Notes: generated from the sequence alone by a model not told the origin. DNA of 64,000 nucleotides from Acidobacteriota bacterium (GCA_029781975.1 JAKOVQ010000003.1:252034-316033), one strand, 5' to 3'. Counted from the stretch's first letter, positions 1 through 8,147 are shown. Numbers and translations: made by a program.

Positions 1-104
1 ACGAGCGCCACCTCCGCTCCCAGCGCCTTGCTCAGCTCGGCCGCCAGACCGGCGGCCCGGGGCTCGTAGTTTCAAACCACGCAGTAGGTGATCTCGACCT
101 TCAT
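1..104 (-). CDS. SelW/Rdx-family selenoprotein, N-terminal part (runs off left edge)
   Basis: Reading from the ATG at 104 the frame gives MKVEITYCVV, then TGA (74-72), then NYEPRAAGLAAELSKALG to the window edge. The bacterial Rdx family (SelW/SelT/SelH-like, thioredoxin-fold redox proteins of about 75-100 residues) starts this way with a CxxC or CxxU motif followed by NY.PRA. The TGA falls exactly on the second Cys/Sec position, so I read it as selenocysteine. A good Shine-Dalgarno site (TAGGAGG, 116-110) sits 5 nt before the ATG. A 7-bp hairpin directly after the TGA could be the SECIS element. About 35 codons are visible; the rest lies outside the window. The exact redox role of bacterial members is not established. 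Confidence 0.85.
39..57 (-). promoter_or_regulatory. Candidate bacterial SECIS hairpin
   Basis: On the minus strand, GGCCGCC (57-51) pairs perfectly with GGCGGCC (45-39) around the loop GGTCT. The loop begins 21 nt after the TGA codon and starts with GG. Both features agree with the loose bacterial SECIS rules: a stem-loop inside the coding sequence about 16-37 nt from the UGA to the apical loop, with G in the first two loop positions. The high local GC makes chance hairpins common, so the position is worth more than the stem itself. Confidence 0.6.
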
Positions 105-243
105 CGGGCCCTCCTACGCGATTCTACGGACGCCCCCCTTCGCGCGGACGGGACCGGCGCCGCAGGGCGCGCGCCCGCCGCCAGCAGGACGTGCCGGGCG
201 ACGTTCCGGCCCCGCGATCCGACCCGTGCTCCGGCGCGGCCGC

Positions 244-810
244 TCAGGTCTTCGGGAGCGTCACGCCCCGCTGCCCCTGATACTTGCCGCCGCGCTCGCG
301 GTACGAGACCTCGCAGGGGCCGTCCGCGCCGAGGAAGATCATCTGCGCCACCCCCTCGTTCGCGTAGACGCGGGCCGGAAGCGGCGTGGTGTTGGAGAAC
401 TCGAGCGTCACGTGCCCCTCCCACTCCGGCTCGAGCGGCGTGACGTTCACGATGATCCCGCAGCGGGCGTAGGTCGACTTGCCGAGGCAGACGACGAGGA
501 CGTCGCGCGGGATCCGGAAGTACTCGACGGTCCTGGCGAGCGCGAACGAGTTCGGCGGGATGATGCACTCGGGGCCGCTCACGTCCACGAAGCTCCGCGC
601 GTCGAACCTCTTCGGGTCGACGATCGTGCTGTTGATGTTCGTGAAGACCTTGAACTCCCCGGCGCACCTCACGTCGTAGCCGTAGCTCGACGTCCCGAAC
701 GACACGACGCCGTGCCCGTCGACGGTGCGGACGAGCCCCGGCTCGAACGGCTCGATCATCGCGTGCTCGAGCGCCCTCGACCGGATCCAGGTGTCGGGCT
801 TGACGCCCAT
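244..810 (-). CDS. dcd: dCTP deaminase
   Basis: 188 residues, the normal length for Dcd, which converts dCTP to dUTP plus ammonia for dTTP synthesis in the cytoplasm; some relatives also hydrolyse dUTP. The trimeric dUTPase-like core is clear: GKSTYARCG at 110-118, [18 protein letters not shown] around 125-142 with Glu137 (in TLEFSN) matching the catalytic Glu, and a C-terminal nucleotide-covering tail with GGKYQGQRG at 174-182. The ATG at 810 follows GGGAGGGG at a good distance. A TAGAAT hexamer (852-847) about 37 nt upstream may be its -10 box. I cannot tell mono- from bifunctional Dcd by eye. Confidence 0.93.
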   Translation of the reverse strand: MGVKPDTWIRSRALEHAMIEPFEPGLVRTVDGHGVVSFGTSSYGYDVRCAGEFKVFTNINSTIVDPKRFDARSFVDVSGPECIIPPNSFALARTVEYFRIPRDVLVVCLGKSTYARCGIIVNVTPLEPEWEGHVTLEFSNTTPLPARVYANEGVAQMIFLGADGPCEVSYRERGGKYQGQRGVTLPKT

Positions 811-935
811 CGGCCCCTCCCTTCCGCGGTCCCCGCCGGACGGCGGATTCTAGGCGGAAGGCGCGGCGCGCCCCGCCGCCGGCGGGTCCGTCCGGGTCGA
901 CGGCGACCGGGAGGGCCCCGTCGACGCGCCGATCG

Positions 936-1475
936 TCAGGCAGCTCCCCCCGGGGGCGGAGGGCCGGATCGCCGCGGGCGGGGCTCGCGCGGCGCGCGGG
1001 CCCTGGCCTGCTCGGCCCCCGGGCGCTCCACGATCCGGCCGGGGACGGGGGACGAGAGGACGATCGAGGTGGCGGTCGTCCCGAACGGCGTCAGCCGGTC
1101 GATGACCGCCTCCAGATGCTCGACGGAGGCGACGGCGACCTTCATCGTGAAGGAGTCGCCGCCCGTCCCCCGGTGGCACTCGAGGACCTCGGGCATCGCT
1201 CGGACGGTCGCCGTAATCCGGGCGAGGACGTCGCCGACGGCGCCCATCCGGATGACGGCGAGGATCGGGTAGCCCACCTTCGCCAGGTCGACCTCGGCGC
1301 GGTAGCCCGAGATCACGCCGGCGGCCTCGAGGTTCCGGACCCGCTCCGCCACGGCGGGCTTGGAGAGCCCCACCCGGCGGCCGAGCTCGGCGAAGGAGAG
1401 CCGGGCGTCGAGCTGGAGCTCGCGGAGGATCCTCCAGCCCGTCCCGTCGAGGAGCTTCGAAGGTAGTAACGTCAT
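936..1475 (-). CDS. Lrp/AsnC-family transcriptional regulator
   Basis: 179 residues. An N-terminal winged helix-turn-helix ([36 protein letters not shown]) is followed by an RAM/AsnC ligand-binding ferredoxin-like domain ([32 protein letters not shown]). The last 30 or so residues are an Arg/Pro-rich tail. I chose the ATG at 1475 over an upstream TTG at 1505 because a CATAAT hexamer lies just 6 nt before it, fitting a leaderless transcript. The gene is divergent from the phenol-lyase fusion at 1586, and an inverted repeat lies between them. Control of that gene in response to an amino acid is therefore likely, but inferred. Confidence 0.88.
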   Translation of the reverse strand: MTLLPSKLLDGTGWRILRELQLDARLSFAELGRRVGLSKPAVAERVRNLEAAGVISGYRAEVDLAKVGYPILAVIRMGAVGDVLARITATVRAMPEVLECHRGTGGDSFTMKVAVASVEHLEAVIDRLTPFGTTATSIVLSSPVPGRIVERPGAEQARARAPREPRPRRSGPPPPGGAA

Positions 1476-1481
1476 TGTCTG

Positions 1482-1487
1482 ATTATG
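1482..1487 (-). promoter_or_regulatory. Candidate -10 box of the Lrp-family gene
   Basis: CATAAT on the minus strand lies 6 nt before the ATG at 1475, with no Shine-Dalgarno sequence between. No convincing -35 box is seen. Confidence 0.4.
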
Positions 1488-1494
1488 CCTGTCG

Positions 1495-1527
1495 ATCGTA
1501 AGCAAATTCCGTTGTTTTCCTTACGAT
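1495..1527. promoter_or_regulatory. Inverted repeat, candidate operator between divergent genes
   Basis: ATCGTAAG (1495-1502) and CTTACGAT (1520-1527) form a perfect 8-bp inverted repeat with a 17-bp AT-rich spacer. Centre-to-centre spacing is about 25 bp. The site is in one of the few AT-rich stretches of the window, directly between an Lrp-family gene and the phenol-lyase fusion. Lrp-type regulators bind such palindromes, so this is a plausible autoregulatory and target operator. Confidence 0.55.
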
Positions 1528-1585
1528 AGATATTCCAGCGTCCGCTCCGCTTCCCTAGCATTCCCCCGACAGAGGAGGACGAGAC

Positions 1586-4255
1586 GTGCCGGCCACCCCC
1601 CCCATCCACGAGCCCCACAAGATCAAGACCGTCCGCCCCATCGCCTTCCCGACGCTGGAGGAGCGCAAGCGAAACCTCCAGAAGGCGCACTTCAACGTCT
1701 TCAACCTGACGCCGACGCAGGTCACGTTCGACATGTGCTCGTTCGGGACCGGCGCCATGAGCCAGGAGCAGATCGCCGGCCAGCTCGTCGGGGACGAGGC
1801 GTACGCCGGGGCGCGCAACTTCGAGACCCTCTGCGAGGTGGTGACGCGGGTCCTGGGGCACACGTACGTCTGCCCGACCCACAACAGCCTCGGGGCCGTG
1901 AAGCTGATCGTCGCGACGCTGACGCCGAAGGGCTCGCTCGTCCCGAGCAACGCGCGCGGGCGGGTCGACCTCCACGAGCCGCGGGGGATCGAGATCGCCG
2001 ACGTGCGCGACCGGACGGAAGAGGTCTTCACCGGGAACGTCGACCTCGCGAAGCTCCAGGCGCTCGTCTCGGGGCGGAAGGCCGCGATGATCGGCCTGCA
2101 GGCCTTCGCCGACGGCCAGCATCCCTTCAGCCTCGAGAACCTCCGGGGCGTGAGGGCCCTGGCGGACCGGCACGGTCTCCGGCTCCTCCTCGACGTCTCC
2201 CGCGTCGTCGAGAACGCCTGGTACGTCCAGCGGCACGAGGCGGGGCACGCCGACCGGACGATCGCCGAGCTCGTGAAGCTGATCGCCAAGACGGCGCACG
2301 TGGTCCTCCTCGACGGTGCCCAGGACGCCAAGTGCAACACCGGCGGCCTCCTCGCCACCGACAACCCGGCCGACCACGAGAGGTTCATGAACGAGGTGGT
2401 CGTCTACGAGGGGCTCCACACCTACGGCGGGATGGCCGGGCGGACGATGGAGGTCCTGGCCCGCGGCCTGGCCGAGATGACCGACGAGGCCGAGGTCCAG
2501 TGGGTGATGCACCAGACCGAGCGCTTCACCGCGCGCCTCGGGGACGCCGGCGTCCCGCTGGAGCGGGGCTGCGACGGCGCCTACCTGAAGGCCGACGCCT
2601 TCCTCCCGCACGTTTCGACCTACCCCGAGCACGCCCTCGCGGCCGCCCTCTACCAGACGAGCGGCGTGAGGGCCTTCGTCCCGGGCCACGCGGGGCGCGA
2701 CCACCTCCTCCCCGTCCAGATCCCGCGCCTGGCGATGACGAGCTGGCAGCTCGACCAGGTGGCGGACGCCGTCATCGCCCTCTTCGCGCAGCGAGAGAGG
2801 ATCGCCCCGCTCGACGTCGAGGTCGACGGCGCCTGGAACGACCAGCTCCGGTTCCGCTCCGTCTTCGCCGACCTCGCGACGTACGAGTTCGACTGCTACC
2901 CCTTCGTCGTCCACACGGTCGAGCCGATCGCCCGGACGACCCGCGGGCAGCGCGAGAAGGCGATCCGCGAGGCGGGATGGAACACCTTCCTCCTCCGGTC
3001 GGCCGACGTGACGATCGACCTCCTGACCGATTCCGGGACGACCGCCATGTCGACCGACCAGTGGGCGGCCTACGACGGCGCGCGCGCCACCGCGGCGACG
3101 AGCGAGGCCTACCACGCCTTCGTCGACTCGATGAAGGAGATCTACGGCTACGAGCACATTCTCCCGACCCACCAGGGCCGGGCCGCCGAGCAGATCCAGA
3201 GCGAGGTGATGATCCGCCCGGGCCAGCTCGTGCCGGGGAACATGTACTTCACGACGACGAAGGCCCACCAGGAGATGGCGGGCGGGATCTTCGTCGACGT
3301 CATCGTCGACGAGGCGCACGACCCGGCGAGCACCTTCCCCTGGAAGGGGAACGTCGACCTCGGCAAGCTCGACGCGATCGTGAAGGAGCACGGCGCCAAT
3401 CAGGTCGCCTACATCTCCTTCGAGTTCTCGGTGAACATGGCCGGCGGCCAGCCCGTGAGCATGGACAACGTCCGCGACGTCTACGCCTACTGCCGGCCGA
3501 AGGGGATCCCGGTCCTCTTCGACGCGACGCGCGCCGTCGAGAACGCCTACTTCATCAAGAAGCGCGACCCGCGCTACCGGGCGACCCCCATCCGCGACAT
3601 CGTCCGGGAGATGATGGCCCACGGCGACGGCTGCACCGTCTCGGGCAAGAAGGACTTCCTGATCAACATCGGCGGGCTCCTCGCGTTCAAGGACAACGCC
3701 GAGTGGGCGCGGAAAGCCGAGGAGAAGCTCCGGATCTACGAGGGGGGCGTCCGCGACGGCGGCCTCCCCGCGGCCGATCTCGCCGCGATGGCCCAGGGCG
3801 TGAAGGAGATGCTCGACGACCGCTACATCCGGACGCGGGTGGAGCAGGCCGCCTGGCTCGCCGACCGCCTGACGGCGGCCGGCGTCCCGGTCGTCGCGCC
3901 CACCGGGAGCCACGCGGTCTTCATCGACGTCAAGCGCTTCCTCCCGCACGTCGACCAGGACGAGTACCCCGCCCAGCGCCTGGCGGCGGAGATCTACGTC
4001 GAGACGGGGGTCCGCGTGATGGAGCGCGGCAACGTCTCCAAGGGGCGCGACCACGAGGGGAGGAACTACCGTCCGGCCCTCGAGCTCGTCCGCCTCACCA
4101 TCCCGCGCCGCGTCTACTCGAACGAGCACATGCGCGCCGTCGCCGACGGCATCGCGCGGCTCTACCAGCGGCGGCACGAGATCAAGGGCTTGAAGTTCGT
4201 CTACGAGCCGCCGGCGCTCCGCTTCTTCCAGGGGAGGTTCGAGCCGATCGGCTGA
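1586..4255 (+). CDS. Tandem-fused tyrosine phenol-lyase / tryptophanase family protein (pseudo-dimer)
   Basis: 889 residues, about twice the usual 455-470 of tyrosine phenol-lyase (TPL) and tryptophanase. These are PLP enzymes that split Tyr (or Trp) into phenol (indole), pyruvate and ammonia. Residues about 1-435 and 445-889 are each a full-length copy of the fold. The C-half resembles TPL rather than tryptophanase: NMYFTTT, MERG with Arg814 (TPL Arg381), LRFF near the end, SGKKD with Schiff-base Lys689, THQGR with Gln530/Arg532. The N-half has Gln246 in place of that Lys and lost QGR (NSL, 100-102), but keeps GDEAY (Tyr73) and YGG (Tyr280). The C-half has lost both of those tyrosines (Ala503, Asp724). 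The GTG start at 1586 follows AGAGGAGG. The 3' end overlaps the convergent cyclophilin gene by 55 bp. No frameshift or stop interrupts either half. Confidence 0.9.
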   Translation: MPATPPIHEPHKIKTVRPIAFPTLEERKRNLQKAHFNVFNLTPTQVTFDMCSFGTGAMSQEQIAGQLVGDEAYAGARNFETLCEVVTRVLGHTYVCPTHNSLGAVKLIVATLTPKGSLVPSNARGRVDLHEPRGIEIADVRDRTEEVFTGNVDLAKLQALVSGRKAAMIGLQAFADGQHPFSLENLRGVRALADRHGLRLLLDVSRVVENAWYVQRHEAGHADRTIAELVKLIAKTAHVVLLDGAQDAKCNTGGLLATDNPADHERFMNEVVVYEGLHTYGGMAGRTMEVLARGLAEMTDEAEVQWVMHQTERFTARLGDAGVPLERGCDGAYLKADAFLPHVSTYPEHALAAALYQTSGVRAFVPGHAGRDHLLPVQIPRLAMTSWQLDQVADAVIALFAQRERIAPLDVEVDGAWNDQLRFRSVFADLATYEFDCYPFVVHTVEPIARTTRGQREKAIREAGWNTFLLRSADVTIDLLTDSGTTAMSTDQWAAYDGARATAATSEAYHAFVDSMKEIYGYEHILPTHQGRAAEQIQSEVMIRPGQLVPGNMYFTTTKAHQEMAGGIFVDVIVDEAHDPASTFPWKGNVDLGKLDAIVKEHGANQVAYISFEFSVNMAGGQPVSMDNVRDVYAYCRPKGIPVLFDATRAVENAYFIKKRDPRYRATPIRDIVREMMAHGDGCTVSGKKDFLINIGGLLAFKDNAEWARKAEEKLRIYEGGVRDGGLPAADLAAMAQGVKEMLDDRYIRTRVEQAAWLADRLTAAGVPVVAPTGSHAVFIDVKRFLPHVDQDEYPAQRLAAEIYVETGVRVMERGNVSKGRDHEGRNYRPALELVRLTIPRRVYSNEHMRAVADGIARLYQRRHEIKGLKFVYEPPALRFFQGRFEPIG

Positions 4256-4851
4256 GGCGCGAGGACGCTCGCGCGGAGGATCTCGACCGGCGGCTCGAGC
4301 GCCTGTCCCTTGGCGGGAGAGCGCCAGATCCGCCGGACGACGTCCATCCCCCGGACCACGCGACCGAAGGCGGCGAAGCCCTGGCCGTCCGGGTTGCGGG
4401 CGCCTCCGAAGTCGAGGGAGGGCTGGGGGCCGACGCAGATGAAGAAGTCGCTCGTCGCGGAGTCGGGGCTGTCGCGCGCCATCGAGACCGCGCCGTCGAC
4501 GTGGGAGAGGCCGGTGTCGCGGGTCCGCTCGAGGGGGATCGGCGGACGGTCGAGCTTCTCCCGGGCGGGAGGGACCCCGGCCTGGATCACGTCGATCTTC
4601 ACCTTCTTGTCGGGCTGGTTCTCCGGCGTCACCGTCCGGTGGAACAGTCCGCCGTCGTAGGCGCCGTCCTCCACGTAGCGAAGGAAGTTGCGCGCCGTCA
4701 CCGGCGCGTGCGCGACGTCGACGAGGATCTCGATCTCGCCTGCGGCGGTCTCGAGGAGCACGCGTGCGGCCGCGGGAGCCGGCCCCGGTGCGGCTTTGGC
4801 GGCGGTGGACGAGCGGAGGGCGAGGAGGAGGAGGAAGGCGATCGTCTGCAC
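4201..4851 (-). CDS. Secreted cyclophilin-type peptidyl-prolyl cis-trans isomerase
   Basis: 216 residues starting at GTG 4851, preceded by GGGGAGAG. A short hydrophobic N-terminus (IAFLLLLALRSSTAAKAA) looks like a signal peptide, so the protein probably acts in the periplasm. The cyclophilin domain follows from about residue 28: VLLETAAGEIEILVDVAHAPVTARNFLRY, GGLFHRTV, DGAVSMAR, DFFICVGPQPSLDF, GFAAFGRVVRGMDVVRRI. The FHR motif with catalytic Arg is present. The sequence between FHR and the AVSMAR strand is expanded with charged residues, as in Deltaproteobacteria- and Acidobacteria-type members. Its last 18 codons overlap the convergent phenol-lyase gene. Confidence 0.88.
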   Translation of the reverse strand: MQTIAFLLLLALRSSTAAKAAPGPAPAAARVLLETAAGEIEILVDVAHAPVTARNFLRYVEDGAYDGGLFHRTVTPENQPDKKVKIDVIQAGVPPAREKLDRPPIPLERTRDTGLSHVDGAVSMARDSPDSATSDFFICVGPQPSLDFGGARNPDGQGFAAFGRVVRGMDVVRRIWRSPAKGQALEPPVEILRASVLAPQPIGSNLPWKKRSAGGS

Positions 4852-5038
4852 GTTGAATGGATTCTCTCCCCGGTACCACTCTGCATCGCGTAGAGGAGAA
4901 AGGCGCTGTCGCTCCCGAACGGCGGGAACACCTCGGAGCGCCAGGCCCGTCCGAGGTTCGACCGTCCCGAGCCGACCGCGTTCCGGCGCGGCAACGTGAC
5001 CGCGCCCGCCAAAGATCTCCGCCGGCCGCCCTTCGCCT

Positions 5039-5383
5039 TCAGCGAGGGGTCGAGCGGTCCCGAAGGAGCTCGAGCTCGGCGATCTCCCCGAGGAGGTCGA
5101 GGTCGCCCCCGCCGGTGGTCAGCGTGAAGTTGAGCCCGCGCGCGAGGGTCTCCGCGCCCCACCGGAAGGGCAGCCCGGGCGGGGCGCCGCGCAGGTACGG
5201 CCGGAGGGGGGCGAGAGCGAGGGCGAGGCGTTCGAGGTTTCCCGGGGACCGCTCGTAGACGACGTCGACGTCCCAGGTGGCCCGTGCGGCGCCGTGAGCC
5301 GCGGCCGCGACGCCGCCGACGACGATGAAGCGCACGCCCCCTTCAGCGAGCGCCCGGAGCGTCGCCTCGAAGCGGTTGCTCAC
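5039..5383 (-). CDS. Small nucleotidyltransferase-fold protein, apparently C-terminally truncated
   Basis: 114 residues from GTG 5383. FIVVGGVAAAAHGAARATWDVDVVYERS carries the GG and DxD-like elements of minimal nucleotidyltransferases (AbiEii/DUF6036-like group), and GGGDLDLLGEIA is typical of the later strand. In relatives this last motif is followed by further helices (an ..LIRAK..AGRPKD.. segment). Here the frame ends after about 12 unrelated residues (ELELLRDRSTPR), so the C-terminus may have been lost by a small deletion or frameshift. It overlaps the upstream small gene by 41 bp. Such pairs resemble toxin-antitoxin modules, but no activity can be assigned. Confidence 0.6.
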   Translation of the reverse strand: MSNRFEATLRALAEGGVRFIVVGGVAAAAHGAARATWDVDVVYERSPGNLERLALALAPLRPYLRGAPPGLPFRWGAETLARGLNFTLTTGGGDLDLLGEIAELELLRDRSTPR

Positions 5384-5567
5384 GCCGTCCCTCCGCGCCG
5401 GCCCGCAGCTGCTCGAGCGTCTCGACGAACTCCTGCAGCTTCTTCACCCGTTCGGCGACCGTCAGCTTCAGGTTCTCGTCCAGGAGCGTCACGTCGACCC
5501 CCGCCTTGTACGCCTCGATCACCGGGGCGGGGGCGAGGGAGACGGCCACGCGCAGCGGGGAGCGCAC
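5343..5567 (-). CDS. Small alpha-helical partner of the nucleotidyltransferase
   Basis: 74 residues from GTG 5567; a later start near the conserved core is possible. The core VIEAYKAGVDVTLLDENLKLTVAERVKKLQEFVETLEQLRAG matches the small helical protein commonly found directly before this type of nucleotidyltransferase. The downstream gene begins inside it. It diverges from the IMPDH-family gene with 40 bp between the starts. Function unknown. Confidence 0.6.
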   Translation of the reverse strand: MRSPLRVAVSLAPAPVIEAYKAGVDVTLLDENLKLTVAERVKKLQEFVETLEQLRAGAEGRREQPLRGDAPGAR

Positions 5568-5607
5568 GGGAGGAGTCTAGTCCTCCGGCGGCCCTCCCCG
5601 TGGAACA

Positions 5608-7068
5608 ATGTCCCCGATGCGCGACCTCGAGCCGCTCTTCCTGGGACGGACCTTCGACGACTTCCTCTTCCGGCCGCAGCACAGCCCCGTCGCGACGCGG
5701 CGGGACGTGGACCTGGCGATGCCGCTGGTGCCGGGGGTCGACATCGGGATGCCGGTCGTCGGCGCGAACATGGACACCGTCGTCGGCGAGGAGATGGCCA
5801 AGACGCTCGCCCTCGAGGGGGCGTTCGGCTTCCTCCACCGGAGCTGCCCGATCGAGGTCCAGGCGGCACGGGTCCGCTACGTCAAGACGCGGCACTCGTA
5901 CGTCATCGAGAGTCCGCTCGTCCTGCCGCGGCGCGCCACGATCGCCGAGGTGCGGAGACTGATCGAGAAGCATCGCTCCAGCGGCATCCTGATCGAGGAG
6001 ACGCCCGGATCCGGGCTCCTGGCGGGGCTCCTGTCGCAGCGCGACCTGCCGTTCGGCGAGGAGAGCGGGGAGCGGCTCGTCGAGGAGCTGATGACGCCGG
6101 TCGCCCGGCTGGTGACCCGGCCCCCCTCCGTGAGCCTCGAGGAGGCGGAGCGGACGATGTGGGAGCACCGCGTGGAGAAGCTGCCGCTCGTCGACGAGGG
6201 GGGGCGGATCCGCGGTCTCGTGACGATGCGCGACCTGCGCCTCTTCAAGAGGAAGCCGTTCTCGGTGAAGGACGGCCGGGGGCGGCTCAGGGTCGGTGCG
6301 GCCATCGGCGCCGCGGGGGACTTCCTGGAGCGGGCGGAGGCGCTCGTCGCCGCCGAGGCGGACGTCGTCCTGATGGACGTGGCGCACGCCGACGCGGACG
6401 TCGTCTTCCGGGCCGTGCCGGCCTTCCGGAAGAGATTCCCGGACGTCCCGCTCGTCGTCGGCAACGTGGCGACCGCGGACGGCGCGCGGGGTCTGGCGGA
6501 CCTGGGCGTCTCCGCGGTGAAGGTGGGGGTGGGGCCGGGCCGCGGGTGCCGGACGCGGCTGGAGACCGGGGCCGGAATCCCGCAGCTGCAGGCGGTCCGC
6601 GAGGCCTGGCTCGCGGTCGGGGACCGCGTCCCGGTCATCGCGGACGGCGGGATCCGGAACGACAAGGACGTCTTCCTCGCCATCGCCTGCGGGGCTTCCA
6701 CCGTCATGCTCGGGTCGCTCCTCTCGGGGACCGACGAGTCCCCGGGGATCGTCGTCGAGGACCCGGCGACGCGGCAGAAGGTGAAGCTCTACCGGGGGAT
6801 GACCTCGCCCGAGGCGGTGGCCGACGGCGCGACCACGGACGGCCTCGCCGAGGCCCTCTCGACGCCGGCCGAGGGGCAGACGGTCCGGATGCCGTACGTC
6901 GGGAGCGTCGTCGACATCCTCGCCCGCCTCGCCGGCCACCTCCGGTCGGCCGTCAGCTACGCGGGGGAAGCGACGCTGGCCGGCGCGCACAGGAAGATCG
7001 CGGCCGACCCGGAGCGGTACCTCGTCCCCCTCTCCGCCGCCGCGCGGGAGGAGTCGTTCGACCGGTAG
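5608..7068 (+). CDS. IMP dehydrogenase/GMP reductase family protein with CBS pair (GuaB1-like)
   Basis: 486 residues: (beta/alpha)8 barrel with a CBS-pair insertion at about 95-215. The catalytic Cys loop is GVGPGRGCRTRLETGAG with Cys314, where true IMP dehydrogenases have SICTT. After KLYRGMTS the IMPDH flap with its Arg-Tyr dyad (usually RYFQ) is not recognisable. The segment ATTDGLAEALSTPAEGQTVRM and the ending SAVSYAGEATL recall the actinobacterial GuaB1 family. GuaB1 of mycobacteria is reported to be a CBS-containing GMP reductase, so this enzyme may work in GMP to IMP salvage rather than in GMP synthesis. ATG 5608 and ATG 5617 are both possible starts. It converges with hypE, 9 bp apart. 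Confidence 0.82.
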   Translation: MSPMRDLEPLFLGRTFDDFLFRPQHSPVATRRDVDLAMPLVPGVDIGMPVVGANMDTVVGEEMAKTLALEGAFGFLHRSCPIEVQAARVRYVKTRHSYVIESPLVLPRRATIAEVRRLIEKHRSSGILIEETPGSGLLAGLLSQRDLPFGEESGERLVEELMTPVARLVTRPPSVSLEEAERTMWEHRVEKLPLVDEGGRIRGLVTMRDLRLFKRKPFSVKDGRGRLRVGAAIGAAGDFLERAEALVAAEADVVLMDVAHADADVVFRAVPAFRKRFPDVPLVVGNVATADGARGLADLGVSAVKVGVGPGRGCRTRLETGAGIPQLQAVREAWLAVGDRVPVIADGGIRNDKDVFLAIACGASTVMLGSLLSGTDESPGIVVEDPATRQKVKLYRGMTSPEAVADGATTDGLAEALSTPAEGQTVRMPYVGSVVDILARLAGHLRSAVSYAGEATLAGAHRKIAADPERYLVPLSAAAREESFDR

Positions 7069-7077
7069 GTCGGGCGC

Positions 7078-8147
7078 TCAGCAGATCCGCGGCAGCGGGT
7101 CGCCCGTCAGCATGTCGACGACGCGCATCCCGCCGATCCGGCTCCTGAGGAAGACCCTGCCGGGGTGGTCGGGGACGACCGTCCCGATCCGCGCCGCCTC
7201 GCGCCCCAGCGGGTGGGCGCGGAGCGCGGCGAGGGCGGCCTCGGCCGCGTGCGGGGCGACGAAGGCGACGAGCTTCCCCTCGTTGGCGACGTAGAGCGGG
7301 TCGAGCCCCAGGATCTCGCAGGCGCCGCGAACCGCGTCGCCGACCGGGATGGCGGCCTCGTCCAGCTCGACGCCGGCGCCGGCCTTCTGCGCCAGCTCGT
7401 TGAGGACGCTGGCGACGCCGCCGCGGGTCGGGTCGCGCAGGACGTGGACCGCCTCGCCGGCGGACGCGAGGAGGTCCGCGACCATCCCGTTGAGGGGGGC
7501 CGTGTCGCTCGCGAGGTCCGTCTCGAACCTCAGCCCCTCGCGGAGCGAGAGGATGGCGATGCCGTGGTCGGCGATCCGCCCGGAGAGGAGGATTGCGTCG
7601 CCGGGGCGCGCGCGCGACGGCGAGATGGCGATCCCCTCCGGGACGATCCCGATCCCGGTGACGTTGACGAAGACGCCGTCCCCCTTGCCGCGGTCGACGA
7701 CCTTCGTGTCCCCGGTGACGATCGAGGTGCCCGCCCTCTCGGCCGCCGCCTGCATCGACCGGACGATCCGCTCGAGCTCCTCCATCGGGAGCCCCTCCTC
7801 CAGGACGAGGCCGGCGGTCAGCGCCAGGGGCTGCGCGCCGCACATCGCGAGGTCGTTCACGGTCCCGTGGACGGCCAGGCTCCCGATGTCGCCGCCGGGG
7901 AAGAAGCGCGGGTGGATGACGTAGGAGTCCGTGGAGATCGCGAGGCGCCCGGCCGGGACGGTCAGGACGGCGCCGTCGTGGAGCTCGGCGAGGGCGGGGT
8001 TGTCGAAGGCGGGGAGGAAGAGCCGCTCGATCAGCCGCTGGCTCATCCTGCCGCCGCCGCCGTGCGCGAGGAGGACCGTGTCGGAGCCCGCGGAGGCCGG
8101 CACGGGGCAGGAGAGGGCGGCGAGCCGCTCGCCCAGGTCGTCGGCCA

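Noticed and set aside
1586-2900. N-terminal half of the fused phenol-lyase as a separate pseudogene
   Set aside because: No stop or frameshift separates it from the C-half, its structural core is intact and specific motifs (GDEAY, YEG..YGG) are conserved, which is not the pattern of free decay.
1472-4879. A 1135-codon open frame on the minus strand across the phenol-lyase gene
   Set aside because: It is Arg/Asp/Glu/Val-rich antisense of the real gene with no domain; long antisense open frames are expected at this GC content. The same holds for most other long overlapping frames.
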